A DNA stretch of 64,000 bases from the NCBI RefSeq assembly GCF_900102745.1, contig NZ_FMZF01000003.1, positions 124,001-188,000 of the forward strand. The letters run 5' to 3'. Of this stretch, positions 25,225-33,319 are shown piece by piece (the stretch's first letter is position 1; the number at the start of each line of letters is the position of its first letter). The notes below the pieces were generated by a model. The model searched no databases and had not been told where the DNA came from. It was given only the letters and a program-made list of their open reading frames with translations. The position numbers and the translations under genes are program-made. This stretch comes from Geodermatophilus telluris. GTDB lineage: Bacteria; Actinomycetota; Actinomycetes; Mycobacteriales; Geodermatophilaceae.

Positions 25225-26412
25225 CTAGGCCGCGGCGAGGGCCTCGTCCCAGCCGGCGCCGGCGAGGAGCAGCTTGCGGAAGGGCAGCAGCGCCTTGAGC
25301 GCGCCGAAGCCGACCGCCGCGCGCAGCCGCCCCTCGCTGCCGGAGATGGCGACGAAGCCGTCCTCGAGGTCGCCCACGACCACCCGCAGCTCGTCGCCGG
25401 GCCGCACCCGGCCGAACACCTGCAGCCGCGCGCCGAGCTGGTCGCTCCACACGTAGGGCACCGCGTCGTGCACCGTCGGCGTCCCGGTCAGGTTGGCCGC
25501 CACCACGCCCGCGGTCTCCACCGCGTTCGTCCAGTGCTCCACGCGCACGTCCTCCCCGGCGCGCGGGTGCCGCCACCGGGCGACGTCGCCGACCGCCCAC
25601 ACGTCCTCGGCGCCGACGGCGGCCAGCCGCTCGTCGCAGACGACGCCGTCGCGCAGGTCGAGGCCGGACGAGGCCAGCCAGCCGGTCTCGGGCACCGTGC
25701 CCAGGCCGAGGACGACGAGGTCGGCAGGCAGCAGCGCGCCGTCGGTGAGCCGCACCCCGGTCACCCGGTCGCCGCCCTCGAGCGCGGCCACCCCCGCTCC
25801 CATGTGCAGGTCGACGCCGGCCGCGGCGTGCCGGCGGGTGAGGGCCGCGCCCAGCTCGGGGCCCAGCCCGCGCACCATGAGCGCCGGCAGCGGCTCGACG
25901 AGCGCGACGGACCGCCCGAGCCCGTGCAGGGTCCAGGCCACCTCGGCACCGATGAACCCGCCGCCGACGACGACCACGCGGGCGCCCTCGGGAGCCGCGG
26001 CGCGGATCGCCGCGGCGTCGGCGGCGGTGCGCAGCGTCCAGACCCCCGCCCGCGGCTCCAGGCCCGGGACGGTGCGCGGGGTGGAGCCGGTGGCGACGAC
26101 GAGCCGGTCGTAGGCGATCGACTCGCCCCCGTGCAGTCCCACCCGGCGGCGGTCGCGGTCGAGGTCGACCGCGCGGCCGTGCACCAGCTCGACGCCGAGC
26201 GCGCCGAGGCGCTCCCGGTCGGTCAGCGGGCGGGCCTCCACGGCGGCGTCGGCCAGGAACGCCTTCGACAGCGGCGGCCGGTCGGCGGCCACCCCGTCGG
26301 CGGAGCCGGGCTCGGCCCCGACGAGCACGACGTCGGCGTCGCTGCCCCGGCGGCGCAGGGCCTCGACAGTCCGGACGCCGGCCAGCGAGGCCCCGACGAC
26401 GACGATGCGCAC
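25225..26412 (-). CDS. FAD-dependent ferredoxin reductase (P450 redox partner)
   Basis: Encodes 395 aa from the GTG at 26412, which lies 13 nt after the ferredoxin stop; the frame is open further up but overlaps the ferredoxin gene. FAD motif VVVGASLAGVRTVEALRRRG opens the protein, NAD motif VVVVGGGFIGAEVAW is near residue 145, and VWAVGDVARW near 270. Length and layout match putidaredoxin-reductase/rhodocoxin-reductase proteins. It moves electrons from NAD(P)H to the ferredoxin encoded upstream and so to the divergent P450. Confidence 0.9.
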   Translation of the reverse strand: MRIVVVGASLAGVRTVEALRRRGSDADVVLVGAEPGSADGVAADRPPLSKAFLADAAVEARPLTDRERLGALGVELVHGRAVDLDRDRRRVGLHGGESIAYDRLVVATGSTPRTVPGLEPRAGVWTLRTAADAAAIRAAAPEGARVVVVGGGFIGAEVAWTLHGLGRSVALVEPLPALMVRGLGPELGAALTRRHAAAGVDLHMGAGVAALEGGDRVTGVRLTDGALLPADLVVLGLGTVPETGWLASSGLDLRDGVVCDERLAAVGAEDVWAVGDVARWRHPRAGEDVRVEHWTNAVETAGVVAANLTGTPTVHDAVPYVWSDQLGARLQVFGRVRPGDELRVVVGDLEDGFVAISGSEGRLRAAVGFGALKALLPFRKLLLAGAGWDEALAAA

Positions 26413-26425
26413 GGACCGGCGCCCC

Positions 26426-26620
26426 TCAGGTGAGGACCGTGATGGCCCGCTCGGGGCAGCTGTCGGCGCCCAGCTGGGCGTCGGCCTCCAGCTCCGCGGG
26501 CACCGGGTCCTGCACGACGATCGCGTGGCCGTCGGTCTCGTCGAGTTCGAACACGTCCGGAGCACTCATGTGGCAGACGCCGTGACCCTGGCAGGCTCCC
26601 AGGTCGACCGTGACGCGCAT
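26426..26620 (-). CDS. 3Fe-4S-type ferredoxin (P450 redox partner)
   Basis: Encodes 64 aa from ATG at 26620, which has GGAGGT 7 nt upstream; a longer frame to 26677 would overlap the divergent P450 promoter. The cluster motif is ACQGHGVCHMSAP with a later SCPERAI, i.e. CxxHxxC...CP, the variant in which the second cysteine of a 4Fe-4S site is replaced by His. Such ferredoxins serve actinobacterial P450s. It is directly followed by its reductase and divergent from P450 number one. Confidence 0.9.
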   Translation of the reverse strand: MRVTVDLGACQGHGVCHMSAPDVFELDETDGHAIVVQDPVPAELEADAQLGADSCPERAITVLT

Positions 26621-26670
26621 CTCGAACACCTCCGGGGGACGGCGGCGGCCCGGTTGGGACACCGACCCTG

Positions 26671-26701
26671 TTGACACGACAAAACCAGGATAAGCATTAT
26701 C
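26671..26701 (+). promoter_or_regulatory. P450 operon promoter with GATAA operator-like palindrome
   Basis: TTGACA (26671-26676) and CATTAT (26695-26700), 18 nt apart, form a near-consensus vegetative promoter, rare in such GC-rich DNA. GATAA-GCA-TTATC (26689-26701) is a perfect inverted repeat covering the -10 box, so a bound repressor would block transcription. The expected transcript would start about 27 nt before the P450 ATG. Confidence 0.65.
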
Positions 26702-26733
26702 ACACTGTGACGGTGATCAGAGACGAGGACCAC

Positions 26734-28011
26734 ATGAGCACCTCCGGCCGGTGTCCCGTCGTCCACTTCGACCACCACTCGCCGGAGCACGCCGACGACA
26801 CCGTCGGCGCCTACCGGCGACTGCGTGAGACCCATCCTGTCGCGTGGAGCGAGCTCTACGGCGGCTTCTGGGTGCTCACCGACTACGAGTCGGTGTTCGA
26901 GGCGGCCCGCGACGACGACGTCTTCTCCTCCCAGCGCCTCGACCAGTACGGCGGGCCGGGCCTGTCGGTGGTCATCCCGAAGACCCCGATGCACAAGCAC
27001 ATCCCGATCGAGCTCGACCCGCCGGAGTTCCGGTCCTACCGCAAGGTGGTCAACCCGATCGCCTCGCCGGCCGCCGTCGCCAAGGTCGAGGACATGATCG
27101 TCACGTGGACGACGTGGTTCGTCGACGAGCTCATCGAGTCCGGCGAGGCCGACCTCGCGCAGGTCATCGGCGTCCCGGCGATCTGCACCATCGACTGGCT
27201 GGGCCTCGACGTCGCCGACTGGCAGGTCTACGCCCGCTCGCACCAGGCCACCCTGGCCGAGCCCACCGACAGCCCGGTGTACCGGCGCGCGGTCGAGGTC
27301 GACCTGCCCTACTGCTCCGAGCAGATGCGCCGGACGATCGCCGCCCGCGCCGCCGAGCCGCGCGACGACGTCATCAGCTACCTGGTGCAGCAGCAGGTCG
27401 ACGACCGGCCGATCACCCAGGAGGAGGTCTTCTCGATCGTCGAGCTGCTGGTCAGCGGCGGCGTGGGGACGACGGCCTCGCTGGTCAGCCAGGCGCTGGT
27501 GTGGCTCTACGAGCACCCCGACGTCCGCCAGGAGCTCATCGACGACCCGTCGCTGCTCGACCGCGCCATCGAGGAGTTCCTCCGCTACTTCTCCCCCACC
27601 CAGGCGCTGGCCCGCACGGTGCTGCAGGAGACCGAGTTCCACGGCTGCCCGATGCACGTGGGCGACCGGGCGCTGCTCGCGTGGTCGTCGGCCAACCGCG
27701 ACCCCGCGCAGTTCACCGACCCCGACGAGGTCGACATCCACCGCTGGCCCAACCGGCACCTGGCCTTCGGCGTCGGCGTGCACCGCTGCGCGGGCTCGCA
27801 CTTCGGCAAGCGGATGGCCAAGGAGATGCTCGCCCAGGTGCTGGAGCGGATGCCCGACTACGCGGTCGACCTCTCCGGCCTCAAGCGCTACCCGCGCCAG
27901 GGGGTCAACAAGGGCTGGCAGCGGATCCCGGCCACCTTCACCCCGGGCGAGCGCCGGCTGCCGCCGGGCGCGGTGCCCGCGGGCGTCTCCGCGGCCAGCG
28001 CCCGCAGCTGA
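26734..28011 (+). CDS. Cytochrome P450 (first)
   Basis: Encodes 425 aa from ATG 26734 behind GAGGA; a TTG further upstream is the promoter -35 box. The heme-binding loop FGVGVHRCAG places the ligand Cys at residue 352, and the K-helix ExxR is EFLR near 281-284. The I-helix motif reads SGGVGTTAS near 240-248: the usual acidic residue before the threonine is a glycine, which is unusual. Divergently transcribed ferredoxin and reductase supply electrons. With a mycofactocin-type SDR and a second P450 downstream, hydroxylation of a hydrophobic cyclic substrate followed by alcohol oxidation is likely (inference). Confidence 0.93.
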   Translation: MSTSGRCPVVHFDHHSPEHADDTVGAYRRLRETHPVAWSELYGGFWVLTDYESVFEAARDDDVFSSQRLDQYGGPGLSVVIPKTPMHKHIPIELDPPEFRSYRKVVNPIASPAAVAKVEDMIVTWTTWFVDELIESGEADLAQVIGVPAICTIDWLGLDVADWQVYARSHQATLAEPTDSPVYRRAVEVDLPYCSEQMRRTIAARAAEPRDDVISYLVQQQVDDRPITQEEVFSIVELLVSGGVGTTASLVSQALVWLYEHPDVRQELIDDPSLLDRAIEEFLRYFSPTQALARTVLQETEFHGCPMHVGDRALLAWSSANRDPAQFTDPDEVDIHRWPNRHLAFGVGVHRCAGSHFGKRMAKEMLAQVLERMPDYAVDLSGLKRYPRQGVNKGWQRIPATFTPGERRLPPGAVPAGVSAASARS

Positions 28012-28093
28012 CGCCGGGCGCACCCCCCACCCCCCACCCGCCCACCGCGACGGCGCGGTGGCACCGAGCAGGCCCGAGCAGAGGAGCCCGGTC

Positions 28094-28933
28094 ATGGCAG
28101 GTCGCATGGAAGGCAAGGTCGCGTTCATCACCGGCGCGGCGCGCGGGCAGGGGCGGGCGCACGCGCTCCGCCTGGCCCAGGAGGGCGCCGACGTCGTCGC
28201 CGTCGACATCTGCGCCGACATCGACACGGTGACGCCGTACTACCCGCTGGCCACCGAGGAGGAGCTGGCCGAGACGGTGCGCCAGGTCGAGGCCCTCGAC
28301 CGGCGGATCGTGGCGCGCAAGGCCGACGTCCGCGACCTCTCGGGACTGCAGGCGGCCTTCGACGAGGGGCTGGCGGAGTTCGGCCACGTCGACACCGTCG
28401 TCGCCAACGCCGGGATCGCCACCTACGGCAAGGCGTGGGAGCTGACCGGCGAGCAGTGGAAGGACATGCTCGACGTCAACCTCACCGGCGTCTTCCACAC
28501 CGCCAAGGTGGCCATCCCGTCGATGATCGAGGCGGGCCGGGGCGGCAGCATCCTGTTCACCAGCTCGATCGGCGGGCTCAAGGGCATCCAGAACGTCGCC
28601 CACTACGTGGCCTGCAAGCACGGCATCGTCGGCCTGATGCGGACCCTGGCCAACGAGCTGGGGCCGTACTCGATCCGGGTGAACACCATCCACCCGACCA
28701 ACGTCGACACGATCATGATCCAGAACCCCGGCACCTGGGCGATGTTCTCGCCGGGCGACCCCGAGCCCAGCCAGGAGAAGGCGATGCCGGGGTTCCTGTC
28801 GCTCAACACGCTGCCGGTGCCGTGGATCGAGCCGGTCGACATCAGCAACGCGGTGCTCTTCCTCGCCAGCGACGAGGCCCGCTACGTCACCGGCGTGACC
28901 TTCCCCGTGGACGCCGGCGCCTTCGTGAAGTAG
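28094..28933 (+). CDS. Mycofactocin-dependent-type SDR oxidoreductase
   Basis: Encodes 279 aa from ATG with GAGGAG upstream. It has GKVAFITGAARGQGRAHALR, the insertion YPLATEEELAETVRQVEAL with DRRIVARKADVRD, FTSSIGG and YVACK near residue 171, all diagnostic of the TIGR03971 group. It sits between two P450 genes in the same direction (82 and 77 nt spacers), so it most probably oxidises the alcohol formed by one of them to a ketone or aldehyde. Confidence 0.9.
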   Translation: MAGRMEGKVAFITGAARGQGRAHALRLAQEGADVVAVDICADIDTVTPYYPLATEEELAETVRQVEALDRRIVARKADVRDLSGLQAAFDEGLAEFGHVDTVVANAGIATYGKAWELTGEQWKDMLDVNLTGVFHTAKVAIPSMIEAGRGGSILFTSSIGGLKGIQNVAHYVACKHGIVGLMRTLANELGPYSIRVNTIHPTNVDTIMIQNPGTWAMFSPGDPEPSQEKAMPGFLSLNTLPVPWIEPVDISNAVLFLASDEARYVTGVTFPVDAGAFVK

Positions 28934-28947
28934 CGGCCACACCTTGT

Positions 28948-28996
28948 GGTCGGCGTCACACCCTGAGCACCATGTGCAGGAATCGTGACGCCGACC
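28948..28996. repeat. 12-bp perfect inverted repeat with 25-nt spacer before the second P450
   Basis: GGTCGGCGTCAC (28948-28959) and its reverse complement GTGACGCCGACC (28985-28996) flank 25 nt that include CATGTGCAGG, a 10-mer also found in the motif upstream of the Liv operon. The right arm ends 14 nt before the P450 start, next to its AGGGAG ribosome site. It may be a regulator site pair or an mRNA hairpin. Confidence 0.7.
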
Positions 28997-29010
28997 CCAG
29001 GGAGCCCGAC

Positions 29011-30273
29011 GTGACCTCGACCGCGACCCCGCAGGCGCCGGACATCCTCTCCCCGGAGTACCTCGCCGACCCCTACCCGTTCCACCGGGTGCTGCGCGAC
29101 GCCCACCCGGTGACCTTCCACGAGCCGACCCAGAGCTGGCTGCTCAGCCGGTACGCCGACGTCGCCGGCGCCTTCCGCAGCCCGGCGTTCTCCAGCCGCA
29201 ACTACGAGTGGCAGCTCGAGCCGATCCACGGCCGCACCATCCTGCAGATGGAGGGCAAGGAGCACGCCACCCACCGGGCGCTGCTCAACCCGTTCTTCCG
29301 CGGGAAGGGCCTCGAGGCGTTCCTCCCCGTCGTCACCCGCAACGCGGCGGAGCTGGTCGACGGGGTGGTGCAGCGGGCGGCCGGCGACCTGGCCGACGGG
29401 TTCGCCGGGCGCGGGCGGGCCGACCTGGTCGCGGAGTTCACCACCTGGTTCCCGATCAACGTGATGGTCGACATGCTCGGCCTGCCCAAGAGCGACCACC
29501 AGCGCTTCCACGGCTGGTACCACTCGATCATGGCGCACCTGAACAACCTGGCCGGCGACCCCGCGGTCACCGCCCGCGCCGACCAGACCCGCGAGGAGCT
29601 GCGCGACTACGTGCTCCCGATCGTCCGGGAGCGGCGCGAGGGCGACGGCGACGACCTGCTGTCCCGGCTGTGCCGCGCCGAGGTCGACGGCGAGCGGATG
29701 AGCGACGAGGAGATCAAGGCCTTCGTCAGCCTGCTGCTGGTCGCCGGCGGGGAGACGACGGACAAGGCGATCGCGAGCATGGTCCGCAACCTGCTCGACC
29801 ACCCCGACCAGATGGCGGCCGTGCGCGCCGACCGGTCGCTGGCCGACGCGGTGATCGCCGAGACGCTGCGCTTCTCCGGCCCGGTGCACATGATCATGCG
29901 GCAGACCGAGGAGGCGGTGGAGCTCTCCGGCACCACGATCCCCGCCGGGGCCACCTGCATCCTCATGCTCGCCGCGGCCAACCGGGACGAGCGCCGCTTC
30001 CAGCGTCCCGAGCAGTTCGACGTGCGGCGGCCCGACCTCGACGTCGGCCGGGCCTTCTCCGGCGCGGCCGACCACGTGCAGTTCATCCTGGGCCGGCACT
30101 TCTGCGTCGGCTCGCTGCTGGCGCGCAGCGAGATGACCGTGGCGCTGGACCTCGTGCTCGACCGGCTGCCCGGCCTGCGCTACCAGGAGGGGTTCACCCC
30201 GCGCGAGGCCGGCCTCTACACCCGCAGCGTGGAGAGCCTGCTCGTCGAGTTCGACGCGCCGGCCGCGGCCTGA
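29011..30273 (+). CDS. Cytochrome P450 (second)
   Basis: Encodes 420 aa from GTG with AGGGAG upstream. The heme loop FILGRHFCVG places Cys at residue 365; the ExxR is ETLR near 284; the I-helix motif is AGGETTD near 245-251 with the normal acidic residue and threonine. It is only distantly similar to the first P450 by eye. It has no ferredoxin or reductase of its own, so both P450s probably share the pair at 25225-26620. The preceding SDR and following acyl-CoA genes place it in an oxidative catabolic pathway. Confidence 0.93.
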   Translation: MTSTATPQAPDILSPEYLADPYPFHRVLRDAHPVTFHEPTQSWLLSRYADVAGAFRSPAFSSRNYEWQLEPIHGRTILQMEGKEHATHRALLNPFFRGKGLEAFLPVVTRNAAELVDGVVQRAAGDLADGFAGRGRADLVAEFTTWFPINVMVDMLGLPKSDHQRFHGWYHSIMAHLNNLAGDPAVTARADQTREELRDYVLPIVRERREGDGDDLLSRLCRAEVDGERMSDEEIKAFVSLLLVAGGETTDKAIASMVRNLLDHPDQMAAVRADRSLADAVIAETLRFSGPVHMIMRQTEEAVELSGTTIPAGATCILMLAAANRDERRFQRPEQFDVRRPDLDVGRAFSGAADHVQFILGRHFCVGSLLARSEMTVALDLVLDRLPGLRYQEGFTPREAGLYTRSVESLLVEFDAPAAA

Positions 30274-30367
30274 AGAAGGACCCCGTCCCACTCACGCCTC
30301 GCACGCTCGGCGCGAGCCTCCGGACGGGGCCACCGGAAGGCTGGAGGTCGTGGTCGGCGCAGAGGGT

Positions 30368-30409
30368 CTGGTCAACCAGGCGAAACATGCATAGGGTAAC
30401 CGCGGTCAC
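30368..30409. promoter_or_regulatory. Two palindromic elements in the promoter region of the NTF2/ligase operon
   Basis: CTGGT-CA-ACCAG (30368-30379) is a perfect 5-bp-arm inverted repeat. GTAACCGCGGTCAC (30396-30409) is palindromic except for one pair. Between them is the relatively AT-rich ACATGCATAGGGT, a possible -10. The 181-nt gap before the next gene marks a new transcription unit. Confidence 0.4.
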
Positions 30410-30454
30410 ATCCACCCCCGACGAGGACCGTCGGACATCCCGAGGAGACCCGCC

Positions 30455-30865
30455 ATGTCGGCTCGCGGCGCCATCGAGAACGTGCTCAACCGGTACTCCA
30501 TCGCCTACGACGACAACGACATGGCGGAGATGGCCGACACCTTCACCGAGGGCGCCGTCCTGACCATGCGCATCGCCGGCGGCGACCTCATCGGCCCCTT
30601 CGAGGGCAAGACCGCGGTGATGAAGCTGATGACCGACAGCCTGGCCAGCCAGACCGACCAGCGCCGGCACGTGACCACCAACGTGGCCATCCGCAAGGAG
30701 ACCGAGGACGCCGCGACCGTCACCTCCTACCTGACGCTGATCTCGGTGCAGGACGGGAAGGCCACCCTGCTGTCCACCGCGAAGTACGAGGACGAGCTGG
30801 TGCGCGAGGGCGACGGCGCCTGGCGGTTCACCAAGCGGCACATCGAGCTGGACCTCCCCTACTGA
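30455..30865 (+). CDS. NTF2/SnoaL-like protein
   Basis: Encodes 136 aa from ATG behind GAGGAGA. The fold signature is an N-terminal helix pair (AIENVLNRYSIAYDDNDMAEMADTF), then FEGKTAVMKLM and a C-terminal sheet ending WRFTKRHIELDLPY. This matches the SnoaL-like NTF2 superfamily of small cone-shaped proteins (isomerases, dehydratases, cyclases or non-catalytic binders). It is followed after 28 nt by an acyl-CoA ligase, suggesting a role on the same intermediate. The reaction is unknown. Confidence 0.8.
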   Translation: MSARGAIENVLNRYSIAYDDNDMAEMADTFTEGAVLTMRIAGGDLIGPFEGKTAVMKLMTDSLASQTDQRRHVTTNVAIRKETEDAATVTSYLTLISVQDGKATLLSTAKYEDELVREGDGAWRFTKRHIELDLPY

Positions 30866-30893
30866 GCCGCGGCCCCGGACGAGGAGCACACCC

Positions 30894-32447
30894 GTGAACC
30901 AGGGCCTGGTCCCCGCCAAGTGGGCGGCACTGACCCCGCGCGCCGAGGCCGTCGTCGACGTCCCCAACAGCCGGCGGATGACCTACGCCGAGTTCGACTC
31001 CCTCGTCCGGCGCGCGGCCAACGGGCTGCGCGGCCTGGGGCTGGAGAAGGGCGACCGGTTCGCCGTCCTGTCGCGCAACTGCGCCGAGTACATGGCGCTC
31101 TACTACGCCGCCGGCCGCGCGGGGCTGGTCCTGCAGCCGCTGAACTGGCGGCTGGCCGGCGAGGAACTGGCGACCATCGTCCGCGACGCCGCCCCGAAGG
31201 CGGTGGTCAGCGCCGACGAGTGGGCCGAGACGGTCGAGCAGCTGCAGCGCGACGTCGACGTCCCGCACTGGCTGCAGTTCGGCGACAAGAGCGACGGCTC
31301 GTTCCTGCGCCTGGTCGAGGCCGCCAGCGACGAGGAACCGGTGTGGACCGCGCAGGCCCGCGACGACGACCCGTTCTTCATCCTCTACACCGGCGGCACC
31401 ACCGGGAAGAGCAAGGGCGCGATGCACACGCACCGCAGCACCGGGGCGATGATGCTGGCGCAGACCGTGGCCGAGCGGATCGTGCCCACCGACGTCTACA
31501 TGCTGACCGGGCAGATGTACCACATCCCCACGGTGCTGGCGATGAACTACAACCGGCACGGCTGCCCGCTGGTGCTGGTGAACTTCGAGGCCAAGCAGGC
31601 CCTGGAGGTCATCCAGGAGGAGCGGGTCTCGGCCTTCCTCGGCATCACCACGATGATCAACTGGATGATGGCCGTGCCCGACTTCGCGAGCTACGACCTC
31701 TCCAGCCTGCGCAACTTCCAGTACGGCGGCGGGCCGATGCCCTCCTCCGTGGTGCGCGCGGCGATGGACGCCTTCCCCTGCACCATGATCCAGGGCTACG
31801 GGCAGACCGAGGGCGCCGGCATGACCTTCCTGTCGCAGGAGGACCACGTCCGGGCGGTCAACGGCGACCACCCCGAGCGGCTGCGCTCCTGCGGCCGGGA
31901 GGGCTTCACCGCGCAGATCCGGGTGGTCGACGAGTACGGCCGCGACGTGCCGCAGGACGGGCGGACGGCCGGGCAGATCGTCGTCCGCGGCGAGCAGAAC
32001 ATGATCGGCTACCTCAACCAGCCCGAGCTCACCGCGCAGACCATCCGCGACGGCTGGATGTGGACCGGCGACATGGCCACCTGGGACGACGAGCGGTACG
32101 TGTTCATCGTCGACCGCGCCAAGGACATGATCATCTCCGGCGGCGAGAACATCTACTCGGTGCAGGTCGAGGAGGCCATCAACCAGCACCCGGCGGTGCT
32201 CGAGTGCGCGGTGTTCGGCGTCCCCGACGACGAGTGGGGCGAGGCGGTCAAGGCCGTCGTCGTGCTCAAGCCCGGCACGCAGGCCACCGAGCAGGACATC
32301 GTCGAGGAGGCGCGCAAGCACCTGGCCGGCTACCAGAAGCCGCGCTCGGTCGACTTCGTCTCCCAGCTGCCGAAGGCGCCGACCGGCAAGATCCTCAAGC
32401 GCGAGCTTCGCCAGCCCTACTGGGCCGAGCGCGACCGGGGCGTCTGA
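30894..32447 (+). CDS. Acyl-CoA synthetase (AMP-binding, class I adenylate-forming)
   Basis: Encodes 517 aa from GTG with GAGGAG upstream. The P-loop YTGGTTGKSKGAMHTH is near residue 164, the GYGQTEG motif near 300, TGDMATWDD near 390, the hinge DRAKDMIISGGENIYSVQVE near 405, and the catalytic lysine segment APTGKILKREL close to the C-terminus. It activates a carboxylic acid to a CoA thioester. Its stop (TGA) directly abuts the GTG of the MaoC-like gene, so activation is coupled to hydration and thioester chemistry downstream. Confidence 0.93.
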   Translation: MNQGLVPAKWAALTPRAEAVVDVPNSRRMTYAEFDSLVRRAANGLRGLGLEKGDRFAVLSRNCAEYMALYYAAGRAGLVLQPLNWRLAGEELATIVRDAAPKAVVSADEWAETVEQLQRDVDVPHWLQFGDKSDGSFLRLVEAASDEEPVWTAQARDDDPFFILYTGGTTGKSKGAMHTHRSTGAMMLAQTVAERIVPTDVYMLTGQMYHIPTVLAMNYNRHGCPLVLVNFEAKQALEVIQEERVSAFLGITTMINWMMAVPDFASYDLSSLRNFQYGGGPMPSSVVRAAMDAFPCTMIQGYGQTEGAGMTFLSQEDHVRAVNGDHPERLRSCGREGFTAQIRVVDEYGRDVPQDGRTAGQIVVRGEQNMIGYLNQPELTAQTIRDGWMWTGDMATWDDERYVFIVDRAKDMIISGGENIYSVQVEEAINQHPAVLECAVFGVPDDEWGEAVKAVVVLKPGTQATEQDIVEEARKHLAGYQKPRSVDFVSQLPKAPTGKILKRELRQPYWAERDRGV

Positions 32448-32921
32448 GTGGCCTTCGCGGAGGCCGAGCTGCAGTCCGTCGTCGGCCGCCGCTTCCCCGG
32501 CGGCACGTACACCGTCGAGCCGTGGCGGGCCTGGCTGCTCGCCGACTGCGTGCTCGCCGACCCGCCGTCCCTGCAGGACGGCGACCAGGTCGCCCACCCG
32601 CTGTTCGCCTGGATGGCCGCCACCGGGGCCATGGGCGTCACCTGGGACGAGCTGTTCGCCTGGTTCGGCGCCACGGCCGCCGACGGGCCGGTGTTCGGCG
32701 AGCACGAGACGACGCTGCACCGGCCGCTGCGGGTGGGCGCCGGCTACCGGGTCAGCGGGGGCATCGAGTCAGCGGAGCGCAAGGTCGGCCGGCGCACCGG
32801 CGTCTTCGACGTCGTCGGCTACGCCATGGACCTGCACGACGCCGGCCTGCCGCCCGACGACCCGGCCGCGCACGTGGCCCGCTGCTGGAACTCCATCGTC
32901 TTCCCGAGGAGGGGCGCATGA
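32448..32921 (+). CDS. MaoC/hotdog-like dehydratase, N-terminal-type subunit
   Basis: Encodes 157 aa. GTG begins immediately after the ligase stop. No catalytic D..H motif is visible; the protein looks like the non-catalytic N-terminal hotdog of two-domain MaoC enzymes (HPLFAWMAATGAMG, EHETTLHRPLRVGAGYRVSGG, WNSIVFPRRG at the end). Its ATGA overlap with the following catalytic MaoC gene suggests a heteromeric hydratase like HadAB or ChsH1-ChsH2. Family placement is moderate, from length, motifs and context. Confidence 0.7.
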   Translation: MAFAEAELQSVVGRRFPGGTYTVEPWRAWLLADCVLADPPSLQDGDQVAHPLFAWMAATGAMGVTWDELFAWFGATAADGPVFGEHETTLHRPLRVGAGYRVSGGIESAERKVGRRTGVFDVVGYAMDLHDAGLPPDDPAAHVARCWNSIVFPRRGA

Positions 32922-33319
32922 CCGTCGGCACCGAGCTGCCCGTCTACGAGGTCGCCTCGGTGAGCGCCGAGAAGATGAAGACGATGGCGGCGCTGCTGAG
33001 CGACCCCACGCCCATCCACTGGGACGTGGCCACGCTCCAGGCCCTCGGCATGGGCGACCGGCCGGTCAACCAGGGTCCGCTGAACATGGGCTACGTGATG
33101 AACGCCGTCACCGCCTGGGCCGGCGGCCCGGGGTCGCTGCGCCGGCTGCGGGTGCGCTTCCTGGGCACCGTGCTGGCCGGGCAGCACCTGCGGGTGCGCG
33201 GCACGGTGAGCGCGCTGCGCGAGGAGGACGGCGTGCGGCTGGCCGACTGCGACGTCGTCCTGGAGGTGGTCGACGGCGAGCCGGTCGTCTCCGGCAGCGC
33301 GACGGTGGTGCTCGCATGA
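32918..33319 (+). CDS. MaoC-like enoyl-CoA hydratase, catalytic subunit
   Basis: Encodes 133 aa from ATG overlapping the previous stop. The motif LLSDPTPIHWD near residues 27-37 holds the catalytic Asp and His of R-specific hydratases, and the MGYVMNAVTAWAGG helix and RVRFLGTVLAGQHLRVRG strand complete a single hotdog. With the preceding subunit it would hydrate an enoyl-CoA. It is coupled by another ATGA overlap to a thioesterase. Confidence 0.82.
   Translation: MTVGTELPVYEVASVSAEKMKTMAALLSDPTPIHWDVATLQALGMGDRPVNQGPLNMGYVMNAVTAWAGGPGSLRRLRVRFLGTVLAGQHLRVRGTVSALREEDGVRLADCDVVLEVVDGEPVVSGSATVVLA

Noticed and set aside
26621-26677. Longer ferredoxin starting at 26677
   Set aside because: The extra residues have no ferredoxin similarity and the GGAGGT site supports the ATG at 26620.
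26671-26733. TTG start for the first P450 at 26671
   Set aside because: TTGACA there is the -35 box of a promoter whose -10 lies inside this would-be coding part; the ATG at 26734 has a ribosome site and starts the conserved protein.
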